23,144 nucleotides of DNA, from positions 1-23,144 of the forward strand of contig JBFFMY010000043.1 in the NCBI GenBank assembly GCA_041563475.1, given 5' to 3'. Of the stretch, positions 8,101 to 14,010 are shown one piece after another (within the stretch, counting starts at the first letter, position 1; each line of letters starts with the position of its first letter). The position numbers and the translations under genes were made by a program. A model generated the notes under the pieces. It worked only from the letters and a program-made list of their open reading frames with translations. It did no database searches and was not told the DNA's origin. This DNA comes from CAJXZP01 sp041563475. Lineage in GTDB: Bacteria > Bacteroidota > Bacteroidia > Flavobacteriales_G > Salibacteraceae.

Positions 8101-8116
8101 GCGTTTTTAAAAGTGA

Positions 8117-8145
8117 CAAAAGTATTGGTATGAAGCGAGTGACAA
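8117..8145 (-). promoter_or_regulatory. Promoter of the PagL-like / AsmA-like unit
   Basis: On the minus strand TTG (8145-8143), 18 bases, then TACTTTTG (8124-8117): both elements match the Bacteroidota consensus. The start site would fall about 10 bases before the ATG at 8100, giving a very short leader. An apparent direct repeat GTGACAAAA (8113-8121 and 8139-8147) is explained by these two promoter elements. Confidence 0.7.
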
Positions 8146-8380
8146 AACTTTACCCATTAAAATGTCAAGGTTTGGCGTTAAAAAAAAATAATTACCATAA
8201 ATATTTTTTTTGGGTCAATATTTGGAGTGTTTCTTCGTTTTTTAATGCTCTATTATCCACATATCCTGACACAGAATTTAAAAAAACATCAAAAAAGTTG
8301 ATTATAATCATGCTTATTTTAACTAGAAGTTCAATCTGTTTAGCTATGGTTAATATTTTCAAAAGGCTGACTTTAATCAA

Positions 8381-8388
8381 TAAATTTG
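8381..8388 (+). promoter_or_regulatory. -7 element of the repeat-protein gene
   Basis: TAAATTTG is an exact match to TAnnTTTG and lies 30 bases before the ATG at 8418. A canonical TTG is absent at the -33 position (TTC occurs at 8358-8360, 20 bases upstream). Transcription from here would begin after the rejected upstream extension, which supports the 8418 start. Confidence 0.5.
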
Positions 8389-8417
8389 TACTGTCGAACA
8401 ATCAAATAATTACGATT

Positions 8418-11400
8418 ATGGCTAAGAAATACCAACACTTTGCAATTACGTTGATGATGAGTTTAGTAACCATCACTCAATCAATTGCCGCGCAAGAAGA
8501 GTCCCCAACAAAAACTTCTGGCGGTAAAGAAACAGAAACTATAAACTTAATTGTTAGCGGAAATTTTTACGCTGACAATCGAAAGCTTTCTGCAGTTACC
8601 TTAATAGTAAAAGATGGAAGCAACGTTGTACGAGAAGTACAAAGTGATGAATACGGAAAGTTTGAGGTAGAAATGGAATTAGATAAAATTCTAACCCTTC
8701 ATTTCGAAAAGGATGATTTTGTGGAAAAAATTGTAAAAATTGATACCCGAAATGTGCCTTCAGAAATCCGTAAATATGACTTCTATTATAAAGGTTGGAA
8801 AGTAGATATGATTCCTATTGACTTAGGTGTTGATGCTTCTATTTTGAAGAACCCGGTTGCTGTTGTGGTATTTGACCCAACCGAAGATGGGTTTTCAACC
8901 GATAAAAAATATGAGAGAACCGTGAGTTCTGGACTTAAAAAATTAAACGCGGATGTAGCCCAAGCTTATGAGGATAAATTCATGAAAAATGAAAATGCCT
9001 TTGAAGATTACCAATTAGCCATGAGAGATGGTAATCTGTTTTTAAAAGAAGAAGATTATGAAAATGCGATTGCTCAATATGAGGCAGCAAAGTACATTAT
9101 GCCAAATGAGTCATATCCAGATAAGCAAATAGCGAAAGCTAAAGAATTAATGGAGGCTAACAAATCTGTAGATGAACGTTACAACTCTTACATTGCTTTA
9201 GCTGATGAGTCGTTCTCTAAAAAGGATTGGGAGGAATCGAAATTAAATTACACGAATGCAAAAGATGTTAAGCCTAAGATGGAGTATCCAATTACTCAAT
9301 TAGCTTTAATAGATAAAAACATTGCTGCAGAGAAAGAGTACCTAGAGAAAATGGCTCTCGAACAACGTCAAATGGCGTATAACGCTGCTGTAAAAAGTGC
9401 AGATTCACTATTGGCGTTAACCAGTTACTCTGATTCTAAATCAAAATATAATGAAGCCTTGGCTATTGATTCAAAAGCGGCTTATCCGCAAACGAAGATC
9501 AAAGAGATTGATAATATCTTGGCCAATCAAAGTAAAACAGAACAAGCATATATGGATTTGATGGCTAACGCACAATCCTTTATGAGTTCGAAAAAATACA
9601 ATGAAGCGAAGAACTCGTATACACAAGCGTTGGGGTTAAAACCAAATGAGGAATTACCTAAGTCGAAATTGAATGAAATTGATGGTTTACTTGCTGGATT
9701 AGCTGCGTTAGAAGCTAAAAATGCAGAATTAGCCAAACGAAGAGAAGAAGCATTACAAGCAGAGTATGATAAGTTGATATTATCTGCAGATGCTTTAATG
9801 GTAGACAACGAATTGGAAAAAGCGAGGGCTGAATACGAAAAAGCCTTGGTGGTGAAGAGTAAGGAAGAGTATCCAATTGCTCAAATTAAAACAATTAACG
9901 ACAAATTATTAGCACTTGAAGGTATCGATAAACAGTACAGCTCATTCATGTCCAATGGAGCTAAGTACAAAGGTTCTGCAGACTATGATAGAGCGATTAG
10001 AGAATACGAAGGTGCATTAGGATTAAAGCCAAATGAACAAGCACCTAAAGATGCTATTGCTGATATTAATTCCATCCTTGCTGGAATGGAGGCTGATGCG
10101 GCTGCGAAACAAAAAGCGATTGATGATAAATACAACGGGTTAGTTTCAAAAGGCGATCAATTATTCGCTTCAGAAGATTATTCCAGTTCTGAATCTGCTT
10201 ATAAAGAAGCATTAACAGTGAAATCAAGCGAGGAGTATCCGAAGGAACAATTATCTAAAATTAAAGATAAATTGGCCGCTATTGCTGCGGCAAATGCTGC
10301 TACAGCTCAGCAGGCAAAAGAACTAGCGGAAAAAGAAGCCAGATACAATGCTATTGTAGGGAAAGCCGATCAGATGTTTAAATCGGGTAATTATACGAGC
10401 GCACGAATAGAATATAACAGCGCGTTACAAATTTTCTCGGATAAGGCGTATCCAATAAATCAAATCGCTGAGATTGATTCTAAACTTGCTGCAATTGAAG
10501 CCGATGCTTTAGCAAAACAAAAAGCACTTGAGGCAGCCGCTCTTGCAGAGCAAAAAGTGATTGATGATAAGTATAATGGTTTGGTTTCAAAAGGAGATGA
10601 ACTTTTCGCATCAGAGGATTATTCAGGTTCTGAATCCGCTTATAGAGAAGCATTAACCGTAAAATCTAAAGAAGAGTATCCAAAGCAACAGTTATCTAAA
10701 ATTAAAGACAAATTGGCCGCCATTGCTGCTGCCAATGCAGCTTCAGCACAACAAGCTAAAGAATTAGCGGAAAAGGAAGCCAGGTACAATGCTATTGTAG
10801 GGAAAGCAGACCAAATGTTTAATGATGATAATTTTGCCGGTGCAAAGGCAGGGTATAATGAGGCATTAACTGTATTTCCTGACAAATCATATCCAGCAAA
10901 TCAAATTGCTGAAATTGATTCTAAGTTAGCTGCGTTTGCTGCCGCTGCCGCTGCTAAGGCGAAAAGCGAAGCAGAAGCTGCTGCAAAAGAAAATGAATAC
11001 AATGCTGCGGTTCAAAAAGGAGATGCTGCTTTAGAGGGTAAAGATTATCCAAAGGCTAAATTGGCATACCAAGAAGCGTTAGGTGTATTTAGTGATCGTC
11101 CGTACCCAACTCGACAATTAGAAAAAATTGCTGATCTTGAATTAGAGGCTAAAAAAGCGGAAGAAGAAAAAGCAAGATTGGCTCAAATGGCCATTGAAAA
11201 CAAAGTGGAGTTCGATAAAGAAGTCGCTGCAGGTGATGCACTGTTTAATAAAGGAGATTGGGAAAAAGCTAAATACAAATACCAGTCAGCTTTAAAATTA
11301 ATTCCTGGTGAAATGATGGCTACTCAAAAAGTACGTGATACGGAAGCAAAAATTGAAGAAGCACGTAAATTGGCTGAGTTTCACGCTCAAACAGATACAG

Positions 11401-11612
11401 AATTCAATCGTCAATTGGCTGTGGATTATCCAAATGGGTTGAAGGAAACGAATACCAAAGGTGGTAAAACGGAAACAAGAATTGTAATTGTTGCGAATAA
11501 TAGAGGTGACGAATACAAAAAAGAAGAATATTCATACGGAGCAATTTTCTACTTCAAAAACGGAAAGAAAATTGATGCTTCGACTTATGAACGCGAAACT
11601 AAGGGGAAATAA
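8418..11612 (+). CDS. Secreted TPR-like repeat protein with N-terminal carboxypeptidase-regulatory-like domain
   Basis: About 1064 residues from the ATG at 8418, chosen because it begins a signal peptide (MAKKYQHFAITLMMSLVTI...SIAAQ). Residues about 40-110 resemble a carboxypeptidase regulatory-like beta domain (VSGNFYADNRKLSAVTLIV, then DEYGKFEVEME). From about residue 195 to 980 there are twelve repeats of about 50 residues, each of the form YN-x5-AD/GD-x8-DY-x2-A-x3-Y-x2-AL, a short turn, then YP-x2-Q-I-x2-I-x3-L. The first part is a TPR-like helical hairpin. The YP/QI part forms a third helix, often continuing into Ala/Glu/Lys-rich linkers that look coiled-coil. The last 80 residues are a distinct domain (VDYPNGLKETNTKGG...YGAIFYFKNGKK). 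I saw no cysteine in the mature chain and no enzyme motif. It is probably a periplasmic or cell-surface scaffold; the partner and function are unknown. It is a single-gene unit with its own promoter and terminator. Confidence 0.85.
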   Translation: MAKKYQHFAITLMMSLVTITQSIAAQEESPTKTSGGKETETINLIVSGNFYADNRKLSAVTLIVKDGSNVVREVQSDEYGKFEVEMELDKILTLHFEKDDFVEKIVKIDTRNVPSEIRKYDFYYKGWKVDMIPIDLGVDASILKNPVAVVVFDPTEDGFSTDKKYERTVSSGLKKLNADVAQAYEDKFMKNENAFEDYQLAMRDGNLFLKEEDYENAIAQYEAAKYIMPNESYPDKQIAKAKELMEANKSVDERYNSYIALADESFSKKDWEESKLNYTNAKDVKPKMEYPITQLALIDKNIAAEKEYLEKMALEQRQMAYNAAVKSADSLLALTSYSDSKSKYNEALAIDSKAAYPQTKIKEIDNILANQSKTEQAYMDLMANAQSFMSSKKYNEAKNSYTQALGLKPNEELPKSKLNEIDGLLAGLAALEAKNAELAKRREEALQAEYDKLILSADALMVDNELEKARAEYEKALVVKSKEEYPIAQIKTINDKLLALEGIDKQYSSFMSNGAKYKGSADYDRAIREYEGALGLKPNEQAPKDAIADINSILAGMEADAAAKQKAIDDKYNGLVSKGDQLFASEDYSSSESAYKEALTVKSSEEYPKEQLSKIKDKLAAIAAANAATAQQAKELAEKEARYNAIVGKADQMFKSGNYTSARIEYNSALQIFSDKAYPINQIAEIDSKLAAIEADALAKQKALEAAALAEQKVIDDKYNGLVSKGDELFASEDYSGSESAYREALTVKSKEEYPKQQLSKIKDKLAAIAAANAASAQQAKELAEKEARYNAIVGKADQMFNDDNFAGAKAGYNEALTVFPDKSYPANQIAEIDSKLAAFAAAAAAKAKSEAEAAAKENEYNAAVQKGDAALEGKDYPKAKLAYQEALGVFSDRPYPTRQLEKIADLELEAKKAEEEKARLAQMAIENKVEFDKEVAAGDALFNKGDWEKAKYKYQSALKLIPGEMMATQKVRDTEAKIEEARKLAEFHAQTDTEFNRQLAVDYPNGLKETNTKGGKTETRIVIVANNRGDEYKKEEYSYGAIFYFKNGKKIDASTYERETKGK
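10119..10493 (+). repeat. Internal duplication, copy 1 (repeats 7 and 8)
   Basis: 375 bp encoding two consecutive TPR-like repeats (starting IDDKYNGLVSKGD and EARYNAIVGKADQMF). It aligns without gaps to 10560-10934, offset 441 bp. Protein identity is high, while many third codon positions differ, so the duplication is old and held by selection or homogenised only in part. Confidence 0.85.
10560..10934 (+). repeat. Internal duplication, copy 2 (repeats 9 and 10)
   Basis: Second copy of the two-repeat unit, separated from copy 1 by a 22-residue Ala/Lys/Glu linker encoded at 10494-10559. Differences concentrate in the second half of repeat 10 (FNDDNFAGAKAGYNEALTV versus FKSGNYTSARIEYNSALQI). 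Confidence 0.85.
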
Positions 11613-11636
11613 GATTCACCCTAGTGCTCAAAATCG

Positions 11637-11665
11637 AAAAGGCTCGCAATTGCGGGCCTTTTTTT
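11637..11665. terminator. Bidirectional terminator between the repeat-protein gene and smpB
   Basis: A near-perfect dyad AAAGGCTCGCAA / TTGCGGGCCTTT (one T-G pair) centred between 11649 and 11650 is followed by seven T on the plus strand. On the minus strand it is followed by TTTTCGATTTT. It lies 25 bp after the repeat-protein stop and 25 bp after the smpB stop, so it can serve both convergent genes, more strongly the plus one. Confidence 0.88.
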
Positions 11666-11689
11666 ATGCGGTTAGTTTTTTGAAGTAGA

Positions 11690-12139
11690 TTACTTTTTCA
11701 TCGCGCGGTCAATATCTCGTTTACTATCCGTTTGTTTTAAAGATTCTCGTTTATCAAACAGTTTCTTTCCTTTTGCCAGTGCAATATTCAGTTTCGCATA
11801 ACCAGATGGAGAAATATATAGTCGGGTAGGGACAATGGTTAATCCTTGATCTTTCAACTTTTTTTCGAGTCGTTTAATTTCAGATTTGCCCAACAATAAT
11901 TTCCGAATTCTATTGGGTTCATGGTTTACAAATCCACCTTTATCGTATTCTGTAATGTGCATGTTATATACAAAAAGTTCCCCGTTGGCTATTCTGCAAT
12001 AAGCCTCCATGATACTCGCTTTTCCCTGCCGAATAGATTTTATTTCGGTGCCAAGTAGAACCATTCCAGCAGTAAACTTTTCAAGGAACTCATATTCATG
12101 AGATGCCTTCTTATTTTTAATTTGGATGTTATCGCTCAT
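11690..12139 (-). CDS. smpB: SsrA-binding protein SmpB
   Basis: 149 residues, the standard length. SmpB binds tmRNA and delivers it to stalled ribosomes for trans-translation in the cytoplasm. Family features run from end to end: NIQIKNKKASHEYEF, GMVLLGTEIKSIRQGKAS, CRIANGELFVYNMHI, the PNRIRKLLLGKSEI region, the GYAKLNIALAKGKKLFDKRES core, and a basic C-terminal tail ending DIDRAMKK that enters the ribosomal mRNA channel. The ATG at 12139 lies three bases after the stop of the upstream metalloregulator gene, so the two are surely cotranscribed. The tmRNA gene itself is not in this window. Confidence 0.97.
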   Translation of the reverse strand: MSDNIQIKNKKASHEYEFLEKFTAGMVLLGTEIKSIRQGKASIMEAYCRIANGELFVYNMHITEYDKGGFVNHEPNRIRKLLLGKSEIKRLEKKLKDQGLTIVPTRLYISPSGYAKLNIALAKGKKLFDKRESLKQTDSKRDIDRAMKK

Positions 12140-12142
12140 TTT

Positions 12143-12808
12143 TTAGCGAGATAATTTTTTAATGTAAATATTCTCCGCAACCACGCTTGAAATGGAAACG
12201 GGATTTGTGGACCCAACCAAAATATCAATAGAATTATCAAATTCGTTAATGTCTTTTACACCTACCGATTGTCCCAATGTTAATCCCGATTTCATTAGAA
12301 AATTTAAAAAATCTGGTGAGGTATCTTTAAGTCCAACAACTAAACCAAATTGATTTAACCCTAAATTGGCTATGGTCACATCTAGATGGTAATCCAACCT
12401 ACCGAACCTATCCGGTATTGGGTCACCATGCGGGTCATTTTTCGGAAACCCCAAAAATTCTTCAAGCTTATTTGTTAGTTGGATACTCTTAACGTGTTCC
12501 AATTCTTCCGCTATATCATGAACTTCACCCCAACCAAATCCCAATTTCTTGACCAAAAAGGTTTCCCATAATCGGTGTTTACGAACTAACATAATGGATT
12601 GCTCCAAACCTTCATCCGTAAATTGAACTCCTTGGTAAGGCTTATACTCAATTAGATTTTTTGAAGATAATCTCTTCAACATGTCAGTAACGGTAGGAGC
12701 CTTAGTGTTTATTTTTTCTGCGATTTCGTTGGTGGATGCCGTACGTTTATTATTTTCTATAATTAGAAAAATTGTTTTCAGGTAATTTTCTTCGGTAAAT
12801 GAAAGCAT
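12143..12808 (-). CDS. DtxR/MntR-family metal-dependent transcriptional regulator
   Basis: 221 residues from the ATG at 12808. The first part is the DtxR winged helix: LSFTEENYLKTIFLI, then STNEIAEKINTKAPTVTDMLKRLSSKNLI with the recognition helix. The dimerisation/metal-binding domain follows (RKHRLWETFLVKKLGFGW, then HDIAEELEHVKS with the His/Glu ligands, and the NDPHGDPIP motif). A C-terminal SH3/FeoA-like region ends the protein. Members repress manganese or iron uptake genes when metal is bound; which metal applies here is uncertain. An upstream TTG at 12829 would add seven residues but overlaps the -7 promoter element, so it would lie upstream of the transcript start. No transporter gene is adjacent; the cotranscribed partner is smpB. 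Confidence 0.9.
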   Translation of the reverse strand: MLSFTEENYLKTIFLIIENNKRTASTNEIAEKINTKAPTVTDMLKRLSSKNLIEYKPYQGVQFTDEGLEQSIMLVRKHRLWETFLVKKLGFGWGEVHDIAEELEHVKSIQLTNKLEEFLGFPKNDPHGDPIPDRFGRLDYHLDVTIANLGLNQFGLVVGLKDTSPDFLNFLMKSGLTLGQSVGVKDINEFDNSIDILVGSTNPVSISSVVAENIYIKKLSR

Positions 12809-12826
12809 ACTCGTAAATTTAAGGAG

Positions 12827-12834
12827 CAAATGTA
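12827..12834 (-). promoter_or_regulatory. -7 element of the mntR-like/smpB unit
   Basis: TACATTTG on the minus strand (12834-12827) is an exact TAnnTTTG match and ends 18 bases before the chosen ATG. No TTG is seen at -33. It decides the regulator's start codon by excluding the TTG at 12829. No clear DtxR-type dyad was found around it. Confidence 0.5.
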
Positions 12835-12890
12835 TCTAATTCTGAGTTTAGAGCTATCTAAAAATTAATTAAAATTAAGAATTGAATTGG

Positions 12891-12922
12891 TTGACAAAGC
12901 TGGTCAGATTGTTTTAAATTTG
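12891..12922 (+). promoter_or_regulatory. Promoter of the YtxH/holin-X operon
   Basis: TTG at 12891-12893 (within TTGACA), 21 bases, then TAAATTTG at 12915-12922. Both elements match consensus. The start site would fall about 15 bases before the ATG at 12945. An out-of-frame ATG at 12940 lies just ahead of the start. Confidence 0.65.
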
Positions 12923-12944
12923 TTAGGGAATAAAAACTTATGCC

Positions 12945-13265
12945 ATGAATAATATAGGAAAATTAATGATGACCTTAACTGCTGGATTTGCGGCAGGTGT
13001 TGTAACTGGAATTTTATTTGCTCCTGAAGTTGGTGAAACTACCAGAGAAAATATCAAAAGCAAAGCAGCGGAATTAGGCGATGAGTTAGACAAACAATAT
13101 CAGTTGGAAATTGAGAAATTAAAGACGAAAGTTTCCGAGCTAACTGACGAATTAAGAAAAAATGTTGCGAACTCTGGACTGGATAAAAAAGCAGAGGAGT
13201 TGAAAAACAAAGTGGTTGATGCAACAAACGACTTAAAGGAAAAAGTGGCTTCTTCCACTAAATAA
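12945..13265 (+). CDS. YtxH-domain membrane-associated protein
   Basis: 106 residues. A glycine-rich hydrophobic segment (about 10-27, TLTAGFAAGVVTGILFAPEVGE) matches the YtxH signature GxxxGxLFAPxxG. The rest is a long amphipathic, highly charged helix likely to form a coiled coil (KTKVSELTDELRKNV, KAEELKNKVVDATNDLKEKV). Such proteins are small stress-associated membrane proteins of undefined biochemical role. It is the first gene of a forward unit, 15 bp before the holin-X-like gene. Confidence 0.88.
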   Translation: MNNIGKLMMTLTAGFAAGVVTGILFAPEVGETTRENIKSKAAELGDELDKQYQLEIEKLKTKVSELTDELRKNVANSGLDKKAEELKNKVVDATNDLKEKVASSTK

Positions 13266-13280
13266 ACTGAAGTTTGTTTT

Positions 13281-13694
13281 ATGTCTTTTTTAAAAATAAC
13301 TGAATCCATAAGGGAAGCGGCCAATTCTATTATTGACCTATTAAACGCGCATTTAGATTATTATCGAATTGTTGCATTTGATAAAATTGTAATGCTGTTA
13401 TCCAAATCGGTATCATCTGCCATCTTGGGTATAACTGGTTTTATGGTGCTGTTTTTTGGATCTTTTGCATTTGCCAGTTTTTTGGGTGAAATTTTGCTTC
13501 ACCCTTACCTTGGATATCTCATTATTTCCTTTTTATATGGAATATTTGGTTTCATTGTATTTAAAAACCGTGTAAATTGGATTGTAAACCCAATGATTGC
13601 AGCCTTATCCGAATTGGTTGAAGAAACATCAGATGATTTGGGGCTTGACGACTCTATGGATGAAGAAGACGAAGAACTGGAAGAAGAGATTTAA
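13281..13694 (+). CDS. Holin-X / YqjE-like small membrane protein
   Basis: 137 residues. An amphipathic N-terminal helix (ITESIREAANSIIDLLNAHLDYYRIVAFDKI) is followed by two membrane segments (about 44-70 and 76-95) and a basic linker. The tail is extremely acidic: the last 25 residues are mostly Asp and Glu. This matches the putative phage-holin superfamily III (Actinobacterial Holin-X/YqjE) family. Despite the name, members are ordinary chromosomal genes in many phyla and nothing phage-like surrounds it. It lies between the YtxH gene and a small basic protein gene, spaced 15 and 12 bp, so the three are probably cotranscribed. Confidence 0.82.
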   Translation: MSFLKITESIREAANSIIDLLNAHLDYYRIVAFDKIVMLLSKSVSSAILGITGFMVLFFGSFAFASFLGEILLHPYLGYLIISFLYGIFGFIVFKNRVNWIVNPMIAALSELVEETSDDLGLDDSMDEEDEELEEEI

Positions 13695-13706
13695 AATTGA
13701 AGAGGT

Positions 13707-13955
13707 ATGGGAGGTAAAAAAATAAATCGCATTTCGGATATTAAAACACTGGAGCAACTAAAGGAATTGAAAATGCGTAAAAAATTCGAGGTGGAATTAA
13801 AAAGGCTTGAACTTCAATCAAGCTTTATTCGGGTTCAAATGAACTTTGATCCGGATCGCTTAAAGGAAACCTTTTTGACAGAAACGAAAGGATATTTTCA
13901 GAATCTAGCTGTACAGTATTTACCAGATTTTTTATTGAATTATTTAAGGAAATAA
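13707..13955 (+). CDS. Small basic helical protein of unknown function (third gene of the YtxH unit)
   Basis: 82 residues with no recognised domain. Residues about 10-45 are a charged helix dominated by Lys, Glu, Leu and Arg (LEQLKELKMRKKFEVELKR). The C-terminus is more hydrophobic and aromatic (YFQNLAVQYLPDFLLNYLRK) and could bind a membrane surface. It starts 12 bp after the holin-X-like stop and ends 55 bp before the PriA start. Its size, basic character and position recall YqjK at the end of the enterobacterial yqjD-yqjE-yqjK cluster, although sequence similarity is not evident to me. The strong basic charge contrasts with the acidic tail of the preceding protein, so the two might interact (inference). 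Confidence 0.7.
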   Translation: MGGKKINRISDIKTLEQLKELKMRKKFEVELKRLELQSSFIRVQMNFDPDRLKETFLTETKGYFQNLAVQYLPDFLLNYLRK

Positions 13956-14010
13956 ATTTTCTTCCTTTACTCAATTCTGTTTGGATTGTGTATAAAAACT
14001 ACAGGTTTTA

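Larger units (their letters stand above)
8101..8417. other. 317-bp AT-rich divergent intergenic region
   Basis: This gap lies between the PagL-like start (8100, minus) and the ATG of the repeat protein (8418, plus). It holds a well-formed minus-strand promoter at its left end and a -7 element for the plus gene at its right end. The plus frame is open across most of it, which would extend the repeat protein by 96 residues. That extension is rich in Lys, Asn and Phe, and the predicted signal peptide begins only at 8418, so I treat it as non-coding. I see nothing else in the middle. Confidence 0.6.

Noticed and set aside
8113..8147. Direct repeat GTGACAAAA as a possible regulator site
   Set aside because: The two copies coincide with the -7 and -33 elements of the minus-strand promoter.
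8130..8417. A 96-residue N-terminal extension of the repeat protein
   Set aside because: It is low-complexity and AT-driven, precedes a proper signal peptide beginning at 8418, and lies upstream of the -7 element at 8381.
12809..12829. TTG start adding seven residues to the metalloregulator
   Set aside because: The codon lies inside the -7 promoter element, and family members begin at the SFTEENYLK region.
13281..13694. Holin-like gene as evidence of a prophage
   Set aside because: The family is widespread on chromosomes, and no lysis, structural, integrase or attachment sequence is nearby.
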